Source: Laterigemmans sp052161645 (GTDB lineage: Bacteria; Planctomycetota; Planctomycetia; Pirellulales; Pirellulaceae). Taken from it: a DNA stretch of 64,000 nucleotides. The stretch lies in the NCBI GenBank assembly GCA_052161645.1, contig CP197414.1; one strand, written 5' to 3'. The notes under the pieces were generated by a model. That model searched no databases, was not told where the DNA came from, and saw nothing but the letters and a program-made list of their open reading frames with translations. Both the position numbers and the translations under genes were made by a program. Of the stretch, positions 35,575 to 44,500 are shown in pieces; the first letter of the stretch is position 1, and each line of letters opens with the position of its first letter.

Positions 35575-36051
35575 AGGGTGTCGGATCTTTCAGTCATATC
35601 AGCCGTTGAGCGCAAGCTCGCGGTTCCGAGCACCCGGACGCTAGCGTTTTCCGGCTGATTCCGTTTTGTTAAATGACTTATGCGGAGGTGCTTCGCAGAA
35701 AAAAGTGATTTTTGACGAATAGCTATGCGCGGCCTGGGCTCTCAGTCTGTTAGGTCACGGGCCAGTCATTTTAGTGATTGGTCTTGTGCCTGTGTCTCGC
35801 CTTTCAGGGTTTTCCACAGGACTGAATCATGATCAAAGCCGCTCAGCCTTTCCAAGTTGTCGATTCTCGCCCCAGATTGGCCGTGATTGCTTTTTTCATT
35901 CCGTTGAGCGTGGTTCCCCTAGCGAATTTGTATTTTGCAGTAAACACGATTGCCGGTTCATGGTCGGACCATATGACGGCAATGAGCTTGTTTGACATTG
36001 TCGAAGTCTTTAGGTAACCAAAGCAGGTTGTTCGCGTCTCTTGCGGACTAT
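35575..36051. other. Intergenic stretch with REP-like repeat and a doubtful small ORF
   Basis: 477 bp between the BNR gene and the comM remnant (the same size as the 477-bp unit at 4.9 kb, but unrelated in sequence). It contains the palindrome at 35599-35658. It also holds a 62-codon ORF (35829-36017, plus) with one hydrophobic segment (LAVIAFFIPLSVVPLANLYF) that runs up to the edge of the comM homology, which could be the cut-off start of a membrane protein. I do not call that ORF as a gene. Confidence 0.4.
35599..35680. repeat. REP-like palindrome with dispersed 29-bp repeat, copy 2
   Basis: Arms tcagccg (35599) and cggctga (35652-35658) enclose a GC-rich centre containing gctcgcggttccgagc and acccggacgctagcgt. 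The 29 bases from 35652 repeat the element at 27819-27847. Confidence 0.7.
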
Positions 36052-36469
36052 TTATGTCCAGATATTCGCATCGAGCGTGCGATAGTTAATTGCTTCGGCG
36101 AGGTGAGTTTGGCTGATTTCTGCGTCTCCCTCGATGTCGGCGATCGTCCTGGCGACTCGCAGGACTCGCACTACTTGTTCGCGCATGCTGCGGCTATCGC
36201 TACCCGTTTCGATGCTTGACAACTCTTCAAAGGGGACGGCGGGAACTTCGATGTGAATGTCGATGCGGTCGAGCAAGGGGCCGGAGATTCTATTGACGTA
36301 CTTTTCGATTTGCGGCAGCGTGTAGTTGCAGCTCCTCCGCGCGTCGCCGCGATAGCCGCAGGGACACGGATTGGCTGCTGCGACGAGCATAAAATCTGCG
36401 GGAAAAGTCGTCGAACGAAGAGCGCGAGAGATCGTGACAACACCATCTTCTAAAGGATGCCGCATCTCC
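36052..36469 (-). pseudogene. Truncated, internally deleted comM/yifB copy
   Basis: Matches the C-terminal third of the full comM gene at 37959-39500: PLEDGVVTISRALRSTTFPA, the NPCPCGYRGDARRSCN segment and ISGPLLDRIDIHIEVPAVPF. It then jumps from MREQVVR straight to LRVARTIADIEGDAEISQTH, skipping about 55 residues that the full gene has (from ARAAQAGRF to RAHDKI). The jump lies between short ctcgca sequences. The first two-thirds, including the P-loop, is missing, and the frame enters unrelated sequence upstream of about 36470. Homology extends some 25 bases beyond the stop. It differs from the full gene at scattered bases, so it is an old segmental duplication. Confidence 0.85.
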
Positions 36470-36691
36470 CGTGGTCGAGCCGGAAGGAGGCTGATCTGCC
36501 CCAATAGCAGCCATCGCGAAGGTGCAGAGGTGAACTTCACCGACGCGACTTGGCGAAATTGCTTCGACGCGGAGAGCGATGCAACCGACCGCACTTAGAA
36601 CCGTGTGCAACGGGGTTGGTAGTGTCAGAGGCACGGCCCTAGCTTGAAAGTTTTTCGATACATCGACGTGGAGAGACCTTGCCTCTCTCTG

Positions 36692-37039
36692 TCACTCCCG
36701 AAAGTAAGATTCTTCAATCGTTCGCCACGAAGGACTGCGTCGTTGCGCCCGAACGATGCGGAGAATGCGAACTGTATCGCCGTCGATGGTGAATAAGACT
36801 CGGAACACACTCGGCCTCCGACCAAAGTGCAGTTCTCGCACTTCCAAGAACACGCGTTTCGACTCGCGGGCGATCGGGCATCGTTCCGGCGCGCGATTGA
36901 GTGATTTCAGTTGCTCGACGAATCGCTCATACCATGTGGAAGCCTGATCGCCGCCATTCTTCCACACGAACCGGTAGGACTGCTCCAGATCGGCCATCGC
37001 GTGCCGATGAATCATGACCTTGTGAGTCGGTTGGCTCAC
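36692..37039 (-). CDS. parE: RelE/ParE-family toxin
   Basis: 115 residues with the small RelE/ParE fold: MIHRHAMADLEQSYRFVWKN, QASTWYERFVEQLKSLNRAP, ERCPIARES, the basic REL-FGRRPSVFRVLFTIDGD strand pair, and VRILRIVRAQRR near the end. ParE toxins poison gyrase while RelE toxins cut mRNA; which applies here cannot be read from the sequence. Its ATG overlaps the antitoxin's stop (AATGAG), the normal antitoxin-first order. It lies in the scrap-rich zone between the two comM copies, typical for a mobile stabilisation module. Confidence 0.85.
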   Translation of the reverse strand: MSQPTHKVMIHRHAMADLEQSYRFVWKNGGDQASTWYERFVEQLKSLNRAPERCPIARESKRVFLEVRELHFGRRPSVFRVLFTIDGDTVRILRIVRAQRRSPSWRTIEESYFRE

Positions 37040-37272
37040 TCATTGCTTCCTTCGACCTTACCGCGAATCTGATCCACCGCCTGATCGATGGGCATGCCTA
37101 CGTCCCCCGATTGCCAGTCGTCAATCGCCGTTTTTAGCTTTGTGACGTCTTCGTCAAACTCGTCAAGGCTAGCCAACGCTTCACGAAGGACGGTCTCTTC
37201 ATCCGCATACGTACCGGATGCGACTTTCGCATCGATCGCAGCTTGAACATCATCTGGGATTTTTCGGATCAT
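37036..37272 (-). CDS. parD: ParD-like antitoxin
   Basis: 78 residues from the ATG at 37272. The N-terminal MIRKIPDDVQAAIDAKVASG and TYADEETVLREALASLDEFD have the ribbon-helix-helix pattern of ParD antitoxins (strand, helix, G-x-Y turn, helix). The acidic C-terminal tail (LKTAIDDWQSGDVGMPIDQA) would wrap the toxin. It should bind DNA upstream of its own gene, within roughly 37273-37320, and repress the pair. The open frame continues upstream but that part overlaps the kinase remnant and is not antitoxin-like. Confidence 0.85.
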   Translation of the reverse strand: MIRKIPDDVQAAIDAKVASGTYADEETVLREALASLDEFDEDVTKLKTAIDDWQSGDVGMPIDQAVDQIRGKVEGSNE

Positions 37273-37309
37273 GGCGTGATTTCTTTTTAGAGCGGAGACA
37301 CCCAGATTG

Positions 37310-37570
37310 TAACCGAGCAACGGCATCGCATCGACACTTGCATTCCCGGGTCGAATGTCTCCTCGACGCGCACCGGATGAGTGACCCCTTCTTGGATGCC
37401 GTACCGAAGGCGACCCACGCGAGAACGGATAGCTCTGAAGAATCAATTGGTTCGCTAATCGGTCCATATAAATTGCTTCAGCGGATTGGCGAAGGGGGCG
37501 TCGGTGTCGTCTACATGGCCGAGCAGACGCGGTGAGTCCGCCGCAAGGTCGCCCTGAACAACCCTGTCGC
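37310..37570 (+). pseudogene. N-terminal stub of a Hanks-type Ser/Thr kinase gene
   Basis: In one frame it reads RVECLLDAHRMSDPFLDAVP and then GSLIGPYKLLQRIGEGGVGV-VYMAEQTR, i.e. the pre-domain typical of planctomycete kinases followed by the glycine loop. An in-frame TGA at 37533-37535 interrupts it, after which VRRKVALN, the strand with the catalytic lysine (K of the conserved VAxK is N or shifted here), is still readable. Similarity ends near 37570. The remaining kinase domain is absent, so this is a broken fragment. Confidence 0.75.
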
Positions 37571-37958
37571 TGTAGCGGCACGAAGGCACTTCGCTCGCCT
37601 TCCGCCGCGTTTTTAGGCTGACGGGCGGGCTTGGGCCCACCTCGGCAGATGAGTTCGAGGGAAATCAAAGGAAGCCGCCGGGAAGGAGATTTCCCGATCT
37701 GCCAGCCCGATAGACTTTTGGAATATCCGTAAAATGAGGTGTCTTCGTCCTCTCCAAGCAACCGAAAACCGAATCCACATGCGAAAACCGTTGCTCCTGC
37801 TCTCGTTGTCGCTCGGCGGCCTGCTTTCAGGTGCGCGCCCAGCGGTCGTCCACACCGTCTCTATATTGCTGAGTAACGAAGATGGTTTATTCAATGCTCC
37901 TGCTAGTTTCAGTATCTTTAGATCATGGCAGAGGTCTTTCGCGTCCTTTGCGGATGAT
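37571..37958. other. Spacer between kinase stub and comM
   Basis: Mostly without recognisable content. A possible signal-peptide-like start on the plus strand (MRKPLLLLSLSLGGLLSG at 37779) runs straight into the back of comM and looks like another truncated fragment. Confidence 0.35.
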
Positions 37959-39500
37959 TTATGTCCAGATGTTTGCATCGAGCGTGCGATAATTAATTGC
38001 CTCGGCGAGGTGAGTTTGGCTGATTTCTGCGTCTCCCTCGATGTCGGCGATCGTCCTGGCGACTCGCAAGATTTTGTCGTGGGCTCGCGCTGAGAGTCCT
38101 TGCTCTTCGACGCTGTCTCGCAACTGATTGCGGGAGGCTTTATCGAGTTGACAGAATTCTCGTACTTCACGTGAAGTCATTTGCGCGTTGTAGTTGGTGG
38201 TGCGACCCACGAACCGGCCCGCTTGAGCAGCGCGCGCTCGCACCACTTGTTCGCGCATGCTGCGGCTATTGCTGCCCGTTTCGACGCTCGACAGTTCTTC
38301 AAAGGGGACGGCGGGAACTTCGATGTGAATGTCAATGCGGTCAAGCAACGGACCGGAGATCTTATTGACGTACTTTTCGATCTGCGGCAGCGTACAGTTG
38401 CAACTTCTCCGCGCGTCGCCGCGATAGCCGCAGGGACACGGATTGGCTGCTGCGACGAGCATAAAATCTGCGGGAAAAGTGGTCGAACGAAGGGCGCGAG
38501 AAATCGTGACGACACCATCTTCTAAAGGTTGACGCATGACTTCCAGCGTCTTGCGGTTAAACTCCGGCAACTCATCAAGAAACAGAATACCGTTGTGAGC
38601 TTTCGAGATCTCGCCCGGGGAAGGGGGGCTGCCGCCACCGACCAGACCCGCGTCGCTGATCGTGTGATGAGGGCTGCGGAAAGGGCGGGTTGCCAGCAGT
38701 GGTTGCCCCGGTACCAATTGCCCCAGGGCACTGTAGACCCGCGTCGTTTCAATCGATTCACCCGCCGTCAGGTCAGGCAGGATGGTCGGCAATCGTTTGG
38801 CCAACATCGTTTTGCCGCTGCCCGGTGGCCCCACCATGAGTAGATTGTGTTGGCCAGCGGCGGCCAGCGTTAACGCTCGTTTGGCCATTTCCTGACCGCG
38901 CACATCGCCGAAGTCAATCTCGTAATTGCTGAGCTCGGCAAACAGTTCTTCCAAGCGACTGGGAGCTGGGTCGATCGGCAAGACGCCGGCAAAAAAACCG
39001 ACCGCTTCGGCCAGGCTGGCTACTGGGATCACCTCGATATCTTCCACCACGGCTGCCTCTTGAGCGCTAGCCACTGGCACCACCAGCCCGCGCAGGTCGG
39101 CCTGTTTGGCAGCCGCGATAGCCATTGAGAGGGCTCCCTTGACGGGCCGCGTGTGGCCTTCGAGCGCCAACTCGCCAACCACCGCGTACTCTTGTAATTT
39201 GTCGCCCGACAACTGGCCACTGCCAGCGAGCACCCCCAACGCCACCGGCAGATCAAACGAAGGAGCCTGCTTGGGGAGGTCTCCCGGGGCCAAATTGATG
39301 ACCACGCGGTCTTGGGGTCGCACGAAGCCGCTGTTGCAAATCGCTCGCTCGACTCGATGCGTGCTCTCCTTGACCGCCGCCTCGGGGAGGCCGACTAAAA
39401 TCGTTTTTGGTAGTGCCGCCGACGATAGATCCACCTCCACATCGACCGGTAACGCATCAATCCCTAGCAGCGTAAACGTCCTTAGTCTGGCCAGCATCAT
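37959..39500 (-). CDS. comM: YifB/ComM Mg-chelatase-like AAA+ ATPase
   Basis: 513 residues, normal length. The N-terminal Lon-protease-like fold (residues ~1-180: GIDALPVDVEVDLSSAALPK, VVINLAPGDLPKQAPSFDLP) is followed by the AAA+ core with Walker A VGPPGSGKT, Walker B GILFLDELPEF, sensor region NPCPCGYRGD and the C-terminal helical domain. ComM is a hexameric helicase that promotes branch migration during uptake of transforming DNA. It starts at the first of two ATG codons (39500). The gene is intact, while a partial copy of its 3' part lies 1.5 kb downstream on the same strand. Confidence 0.92.
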   Translation of the reverse strand: MMLARLRTFTLLGIDALPVDVEVDLSSAALPKTILVGLPEAAVKESTHRVERAICNSGFVRPQDRVVINLAPGDLPKQAPSFDLPVALGVLAGSGQLSGDKLQEYAVVGELALEGHTRPVKGALSMAIAAAKQADLRGLVVPVASAQEAAVVEDIEVIPVASLAEAVGFFAGVLPIDPAPSRLEELFAELSNYEIDFGDVRGQEMAKRALTLAAAGQHNLLMVGPPGSGKTMLAKRLPTILPDLTAGESIETTRVYSALGQLVPGQPLLATRPFRSPHHTISDAGLVGGGSPPSPGEISKAHNGILFLDELPEFNRKTLEVMRQPLEDGVVTISRALRSTTFPADFMLVAAANPCPCGYRGDARRSCNCTLPQIEKYVNKISGPLLDRIDIHIEVPAVPFEELSSVETGSNSRSMREQVVRARAAQAGRFVGRTTNYNAQMTSREVREFCQLDKASRNQLRDSVEEQGLSARAHDKILRVARTIADIEGDAEISQTHLAEAINYRTLDANIWT

Positions 39501-39875
39501 TCCATCTCCGGAAGGTGAACGTTGTAACTCACGTGAACAATTTACACCATCTGTACCGGAGGATACAACTGTACGTTAGGATCTTTTTTCAGCGGGTTTC
39601 GCCGGAGCGGCAGCACAGCCTGGCAGTCGGAAAACGAGGCCTTGGCGGAGATTCCAGCGCTGTGAATCCTGCTCTAGCACGGCTGCATGCTGACTTCCCG
39701 GTGCATGGTAGATATCTCTCAAAATATGAATGAATTCAGTCATTTTAGATTCTGGCTGAGGGCCTGTTTTTTCCGGTTTTCCACAAGAACTGGGTGTAGC
39801 CAACTGCCCTGAGAGCTGTCATGCGGTGAATTTGATATTTGTTCCCGTTTGATTCGGTCAAGCTGTCGATTTCAT
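39501..39875. other. Spacer between comM and the IS4 element
   Basis: 375 bp. It contains the presumed comM promoter. A short ORF on the minus strand (39576-39743, MTEFIHILRDIYHAPGSQHA...) is possible but unsupported. 39731-39797 resembles 35762-35826 (cagtcattttag, then ggttttccaca-g-actg), a shared ~65-bp element outside both comM copies. Confidence 0.4.
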
Positions 39876-41147
39876 CTATGGATTCACGGGCCGCGAACGT
39901 GATGAAGAGACTGGCAACGGCCGGCTGAAGCCCAATACCGCTAAGTTAAGACCCGAATTGTTTCGTCGAAGGGGGTGGGCGAGAGGCGGTATATTACGGT
40001 GTTCTGATCGTTTCTCGGGCCATTTGCTTTGAGGACGTTTAATCACGCGGGGGTTGATTCGGTTGCGACGAAGCTCGAGTATCTGCAAGCTGATCTCGCT
40101 GATCAAGTTTTTGTACCATGCCTGAAATAAAGCAGGCGACCGCGGAGCTTCCACTAAGCTGACGCGAAGAACGTTGATCGTTCCAGTAAAGGACAGCCGG
40201 CGCGGTGACACACCAACTTCGGCCGCTGCCTCAAAAGCTAACTTCCGAATCACGAAATGCGCTATCAGTAAACCATAGATCTCCTGGACCACTCCCGCCG
40301 GACTGTGGCTGCGAAGTTTTGGCGAACTGCGTAGATGGGTCTTTGCTTCATCAATGGCGACCTCCTCTTCCCAGCGTTCGTGATACAGAACAATCAGTGT
40401 CTCGGCAGAATGTTCTTTCTCATCAAGCAGCGTAGTCACTAAACGATGCTTCTCGCCATGGCCAACACGTTGAAGATCGTCCAAAGTGTATTCAGTCACC
40501 CGAACGCTCTGACCACCACGATCATGGACTCGGTCGTAGTCGGTAGCATAGATTTTCGATAGATACGAACCGTCCGAAAGCACATGCATTTTCTTAAAAC
40601 ACCGGTTCATTTTCGAACGCCCCAGGAAGTCCGACTTTCGGACAATGACCTGTTGCATCAGTTCTGAGGCGCAAAAGCCGATGTCAAATAAAAGCAAGCT
40701 ATTTTCGGGCAAATCGCGATAAACGTGTTTAGCCATGGTCACCTCGCCGCAACGGATCGGTTTGGCAAGAAAGCTGCAAAAGACATGCGAACCCACTTCG
40801 CAAAGAGCAACGATTCTGGCCTGTGGAAATGCACCGTAGGAAGTTCCGTTTTTGGGTCTTCCGAACGCACGACGGTTCTCATCACTGTCGGGCAGGTTCA
40901 ATACAAATCCATCGACCGCGACGAGTCTTCGCCCTGCATAAAAGGCATCCGGAGTCTTGCTATTACAAAGACAATGAACCACTTTTCGGTAGGCAGAGGC
41001 CAGGATGGGAACGCCGATACGTGCTCGCGGCTGAGTCAAGGCGCTGGAGGAGGGCATGTTGCCGGGTGAGAACCGGTGCAACCAGCGGAACACTTGTGTG
41101 TAGCTGTCATTTCCGTAGAGCCACATGGCAATACTGAACCAAACCAT
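39876..41147 (-). CDS. IS4-family transposase (5' part probably frameshifted)
   Basis: 423 residues beginning at the ATG at 41147. DDE-type features: VAVDGFVLNLPDSDENRRAF (first D), LLLFDIGFCASELM (second D) and YHERWEEEVAIDEAKTHL (YREK-like motif with the catalytic E). The full IS4 N-terminal domain would need about 70 more residues. In this frame a TGA occurs just upstream, whereas the neighbouring frame reads NVYFALKYANASLKKEAAEN and then loses similarity at an A-run, so a frameshift is likely. At the left end, ctaagttaagacccgaattg (39940-39959) looks like an IS end; the last ~25 residues of the ORF may lie outside the element. No matching inverted repeat is evident on the right. Confidence 0.75.
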   Translation of the reverse strand: MVWFSIAMWLYGNDSYTQVFRWLHRFSPGNMPSSSALTQPRARIGVPILASAYRKVVHCLCNSKTPDAFYAGRRLVAVDGFVLNLPDSDENRRAFGRPKNGTSYGAFPQARIVALCEVGSHVFCSFLAKPIRCGEVTMAKHVYRDLPENSLLLFDIGFCASELMQQVIVRKSDFLGRSKMNRCFKKMHVLSDGSYLSKIYATDYDRVHDRGGQSVRVTEYTLDDLQRVGHGEKHRLVTTLLDEKEHSAETLIVLYHERWEEEVAIDEAKTHLRSSPKLRSHSPAGVVQEIYGLLIAHFVIRKLAFEAAAEVGVSPRRLSFTGTINVLRVSLVEAPRSPALFQAWYKNLISEISLQILELRRNRINPRVIKRPQSKWPEKRSEHRNIPPLAHPLRRNNSGLNLAVLGFSRPLPVSSSRSRPVNP

Positions 41148-41360
41148 GACGTCGGCTGGGCATTTTCAGCTGCTTCTTTTTTCAAGCTTGCGTTGGCGTA
41201 TTTCAGTGCGAAGTAAACATTTGTAAACCGTTTTCTTTGGGCAGGCCATTCGCTCACTCGACCCGTTTTGTCGGGGACAACCTTGCACCCGGCTATACCC
41301 ATTAGGAGTTGCGGATCCCCCAGAAAGAAGCTAGGAAATCGCCGGGAATTAATGGAACCC
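39930..41360 (-). mobile_element. IS4-family insertion sequence, probably degenerate
   Basis: Boundaries are approximate. The left end is inferred from ccgctaagttaagacccg near 39938-39955. The right end is inferred only from the last transposase-like coding sequence in the shifted frame. I could not find a clear right inverted repeat or a target duplication, so the element may be truncated. Confidence 0.5.
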
Positions 41361-41515
41361 ACCCGAGGGGACCGTTACGATCGTTACAATGCTTACGCCC
41401 TGAGGGCCTCTGGAATAGCGAGCTGCGGAAGGTTGAGAAGGGCTGGGTGGTTGATTCGGAGGCGGGCGATTATTTGTTTTCGGTGCATTTTCATAATTAT
41501 TTTAATGGTGTCTTC

Positions 41516-44500
41516 ATGAAATTACGTAGTACCAACCTGCGTCGACGTGGAGCCGCTTTTTTGCGTGCCGAGCGACTAGAGGCTCGTCAACTGCTGGCGG
41601 CGGAGCTTTGCTCGCCGATTTCAGCGGAAGCGACTTTCGATTTGATATCGGCTCCCGCTTTGGAGGGCGAGTCGGTCGCGGTGGGTGGCAAGGTATCTCA
41701 GCAAGATGAGATTTATTATTATGCGGACGGTCGCCGTCTGGGACTCGACTTGCATCCTTCGCGACTGGCTGTCGGCTTTGAGTCGAGTGATTTGTCAGGT
41801 CTCGATTCGCTTTATGGCGAGTGGACTCAGGTGCGGGATGTCGAGGGCAACGTTCGCGTATACGAGTCGAGCGTGATGGGGCGTGAGGAGATGTCGGCCG
41901 CTGCCGCTCAGCTGAGCGGAGTGACCACGGTAGCTCCAGTGTTTGTGGTCGAGGAAACGAGAACGGAAGCCGTGCTGTTGGACGAAGTCGTCGTCGCATT
42001 GCAACCAGGGGTGGATGCTGAGTCGTACTTAAGGGACCTTCCCGGTGTTTCGGGTTACCGTCCTTTGCTGGGCACCCCTGATCAGTTTGTGGTTTCGGTC
42101 GCGAATGCAGTTGGCGAAGCAACACTGGCGTTTGCCAATCAATTGGAAGGCGACGAGAGCGTACGTTTCGTGTCTCCCAATTTTTACCAAAATTATCAAT
42201 TCTTTTCTTACTTCCCGGACGATCCGCGTTTCGCCAACTTATGGCATTTGCATAACACGGGCCAAGGTGGCGGCTTGGAGGATGCCGACCAAGATTTGCC
42301 GGAAGCTTGGGGTGTGATTCAAGGTGGATCGACAGACATTGTCGTCGGTGTGTACGACCAAGGCGTGTCGATTGACCACCCCGACTTAAATAATTGGGTG
42401 AACCCAGGTGAAGACGCGTTCGACGCAATAGACAACGACGGGAACGGCTGGGTGAATGATATCAATGGCTGGAACTTCGCCCTCAACAATAATGTCGCGC
42501 ATCCAACCTTGGCGGTGGAAAATCACGGGACTCCGGTGGCGGGCGTGGCTGCGGCCCGTGGTGACAATGCGTTGGGTGTTACAGGCGCTTCGTATGGCTC
42601 GCCAGTGATGTCGGGCAAAATCTCTGATGGCAACACGTTTACCAACGATGCCAATATTGCCTCAGGCTTCTACTACTTCGCTGGCCGTACGGCTGACGGC
42701 GCGGGTACTTGGGACTCGGCCGACGTAGTCAATAATTCATGGAGTGGTGGCGCTCCGAGTACGGTGTTGAGCGACGCGTTGGTTTGGGGTACGACCGAAG
42801 GGCGTGGTGGTTTGGGGCTACCTTACGTATTTGCTGCCGGCAACGGTGGAGTTTCAGAGCTGAGCTACCCGGCACTTTACACGACCACCATTCCGGGCGT
42901 GATCTCCATCGGGGCTACCGATAACGAGGGCAACCTGTCCTTTTATAGCCAGCATGGCCCCAACTTGGACATTGTCACCTCCAGTAACGGTGGAACGTTA
43001 GCCATCGACACGACCGACCGCATGGGCACGGCCGGCTATCATGAGACCGAAGATTACACCGGTACGGGGTCCTCGGGTTTTGGCGGTACATCCTCGGCAT
43101 CCCCGCTGGCCAGCGGTATCACGGCGCTCTTGCTAGCACAGGCGGATGCCGAGGGCATTAGCCTGACCGCGCCCGTAGTGCGCGATCTGCTGCGGGCCAA
43201 CACGGATCTGATCAGCGGTGCTGGTTACGATGATGCCACAGGGAAAAGTTTCTTCTTTGGCTATGGCGCGCTCAATGCCCACAGTTTGGTGAGCAATGTT
43301 GGTAAGGCTGAAATCAGCATTATCGGCGACTCGCAGGATCTTGTCTCCGGTAGCGGGACCGTGGACATGGGTAATGTGGTACTTGGTGAGTTCGTCGATC
43401 GCTCGTTCTACATTCGCAATCAAGGCACGTCGCCGCTCGATCTGACTGATCTTCAGATCACAGGAGGAGCGTTCTCGATTCAGACAGGCTTGGGTGCCGC
43501 CACGCTCGACGCTGGGCAGGCGACGACGTTCACCGTACGTTATGCTCCGGTGGAACCGGGAAGCCCTTCGGCCACCGTGACGATCACGTCGAGCGATGTG
43601 GATGAAGCCACTTTCACCATTGACCTTAGCGGCACCGTGACGGTTCCTTCTGTTGGTGGTATCGTCTTCGAAGATGGTAACGAAAACGGGGCGTACGATC
43701 CGGGTGAAGGCGTCATTGCCAATGCGGCGGTGTACATCGATGCGAACGACAACGACATGTTCGATGTCGATTTGGATCTTCTGACGAACGACACCGACGT
43801 ACCCATCCCGGGAAATTCGGTGATTACCTCTGAGATCGAAGTTGTTGGAATGTCGGGAACCGTGTTCGACATCAATGTGGGTCTCGATATCACTCACACT
43901 TGGAATTCGGATGTCGAAGCGCATCTTATCGCGCCGGACGGTACCCGCGTGCTGCTGGTGACGGGCGTCGGAGGCAGTTCTGATAACTTCACCGACACCA
44001 TGTTCGATGACGATGCGGCAATGAGCATTACCAATGGCTCGGCCCCTTTTACGGGCTCATTCCGTCCCATGGAACCGCTGTCGACGCTGGTCGCCAAAGA
44101 TCCCAACGGGATTTGGACGCTGGAAGTCAGGGACTACATCACGGAGGACGCTGGGACGCTGAATGATTGGACCCTTGAGATATCGGTGGGAGAGACGGCA
44201 GCTGTAACGAATGAAAACGGCGCATTCACCTTCTTCGATTTGCCGCTCGGTACACACACGTTCCGTTCGTACCATGAAGGGTGGACCGGAGTTAGCCCGG
44301 TGAGCGGTGAGTACACTTACGAATTCGATGATCCGGCTGACTTCTTCACGGGCGCAGACTTTGGGATAGCACGCAATGACCGCTTCTACGCCCATGTGTA
44401 CGAGGATCTGAATGGCGACGGTCAGATCGATCCAGCGGAGCCGGCTCTGGAAGGGCGAGCCGTGTTTGTCGATGTCAACGAAGATGGAATCTTCGCGCCA

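Noticed and set aside
35829..36017. 62-residue membrane-like ORF
   Set aside because: No homology recognised, no good start signal, and it ends at the edge of the comM fragment; kept only as a possible scrap.
37613..38170. ORFs on the opposite frames within the 3' part of comM
   Set aside because: Shadow frames of a well-supported gene with Ser/Arg-rich composition.
39576..39743. 55-residue ORF MTEFIHILRDIYHAPGSQ... on the minus strand
   Set aside because: Plausible composition, but no ribosome binding site and it overlaps the shared 65-bp element; not enough support.
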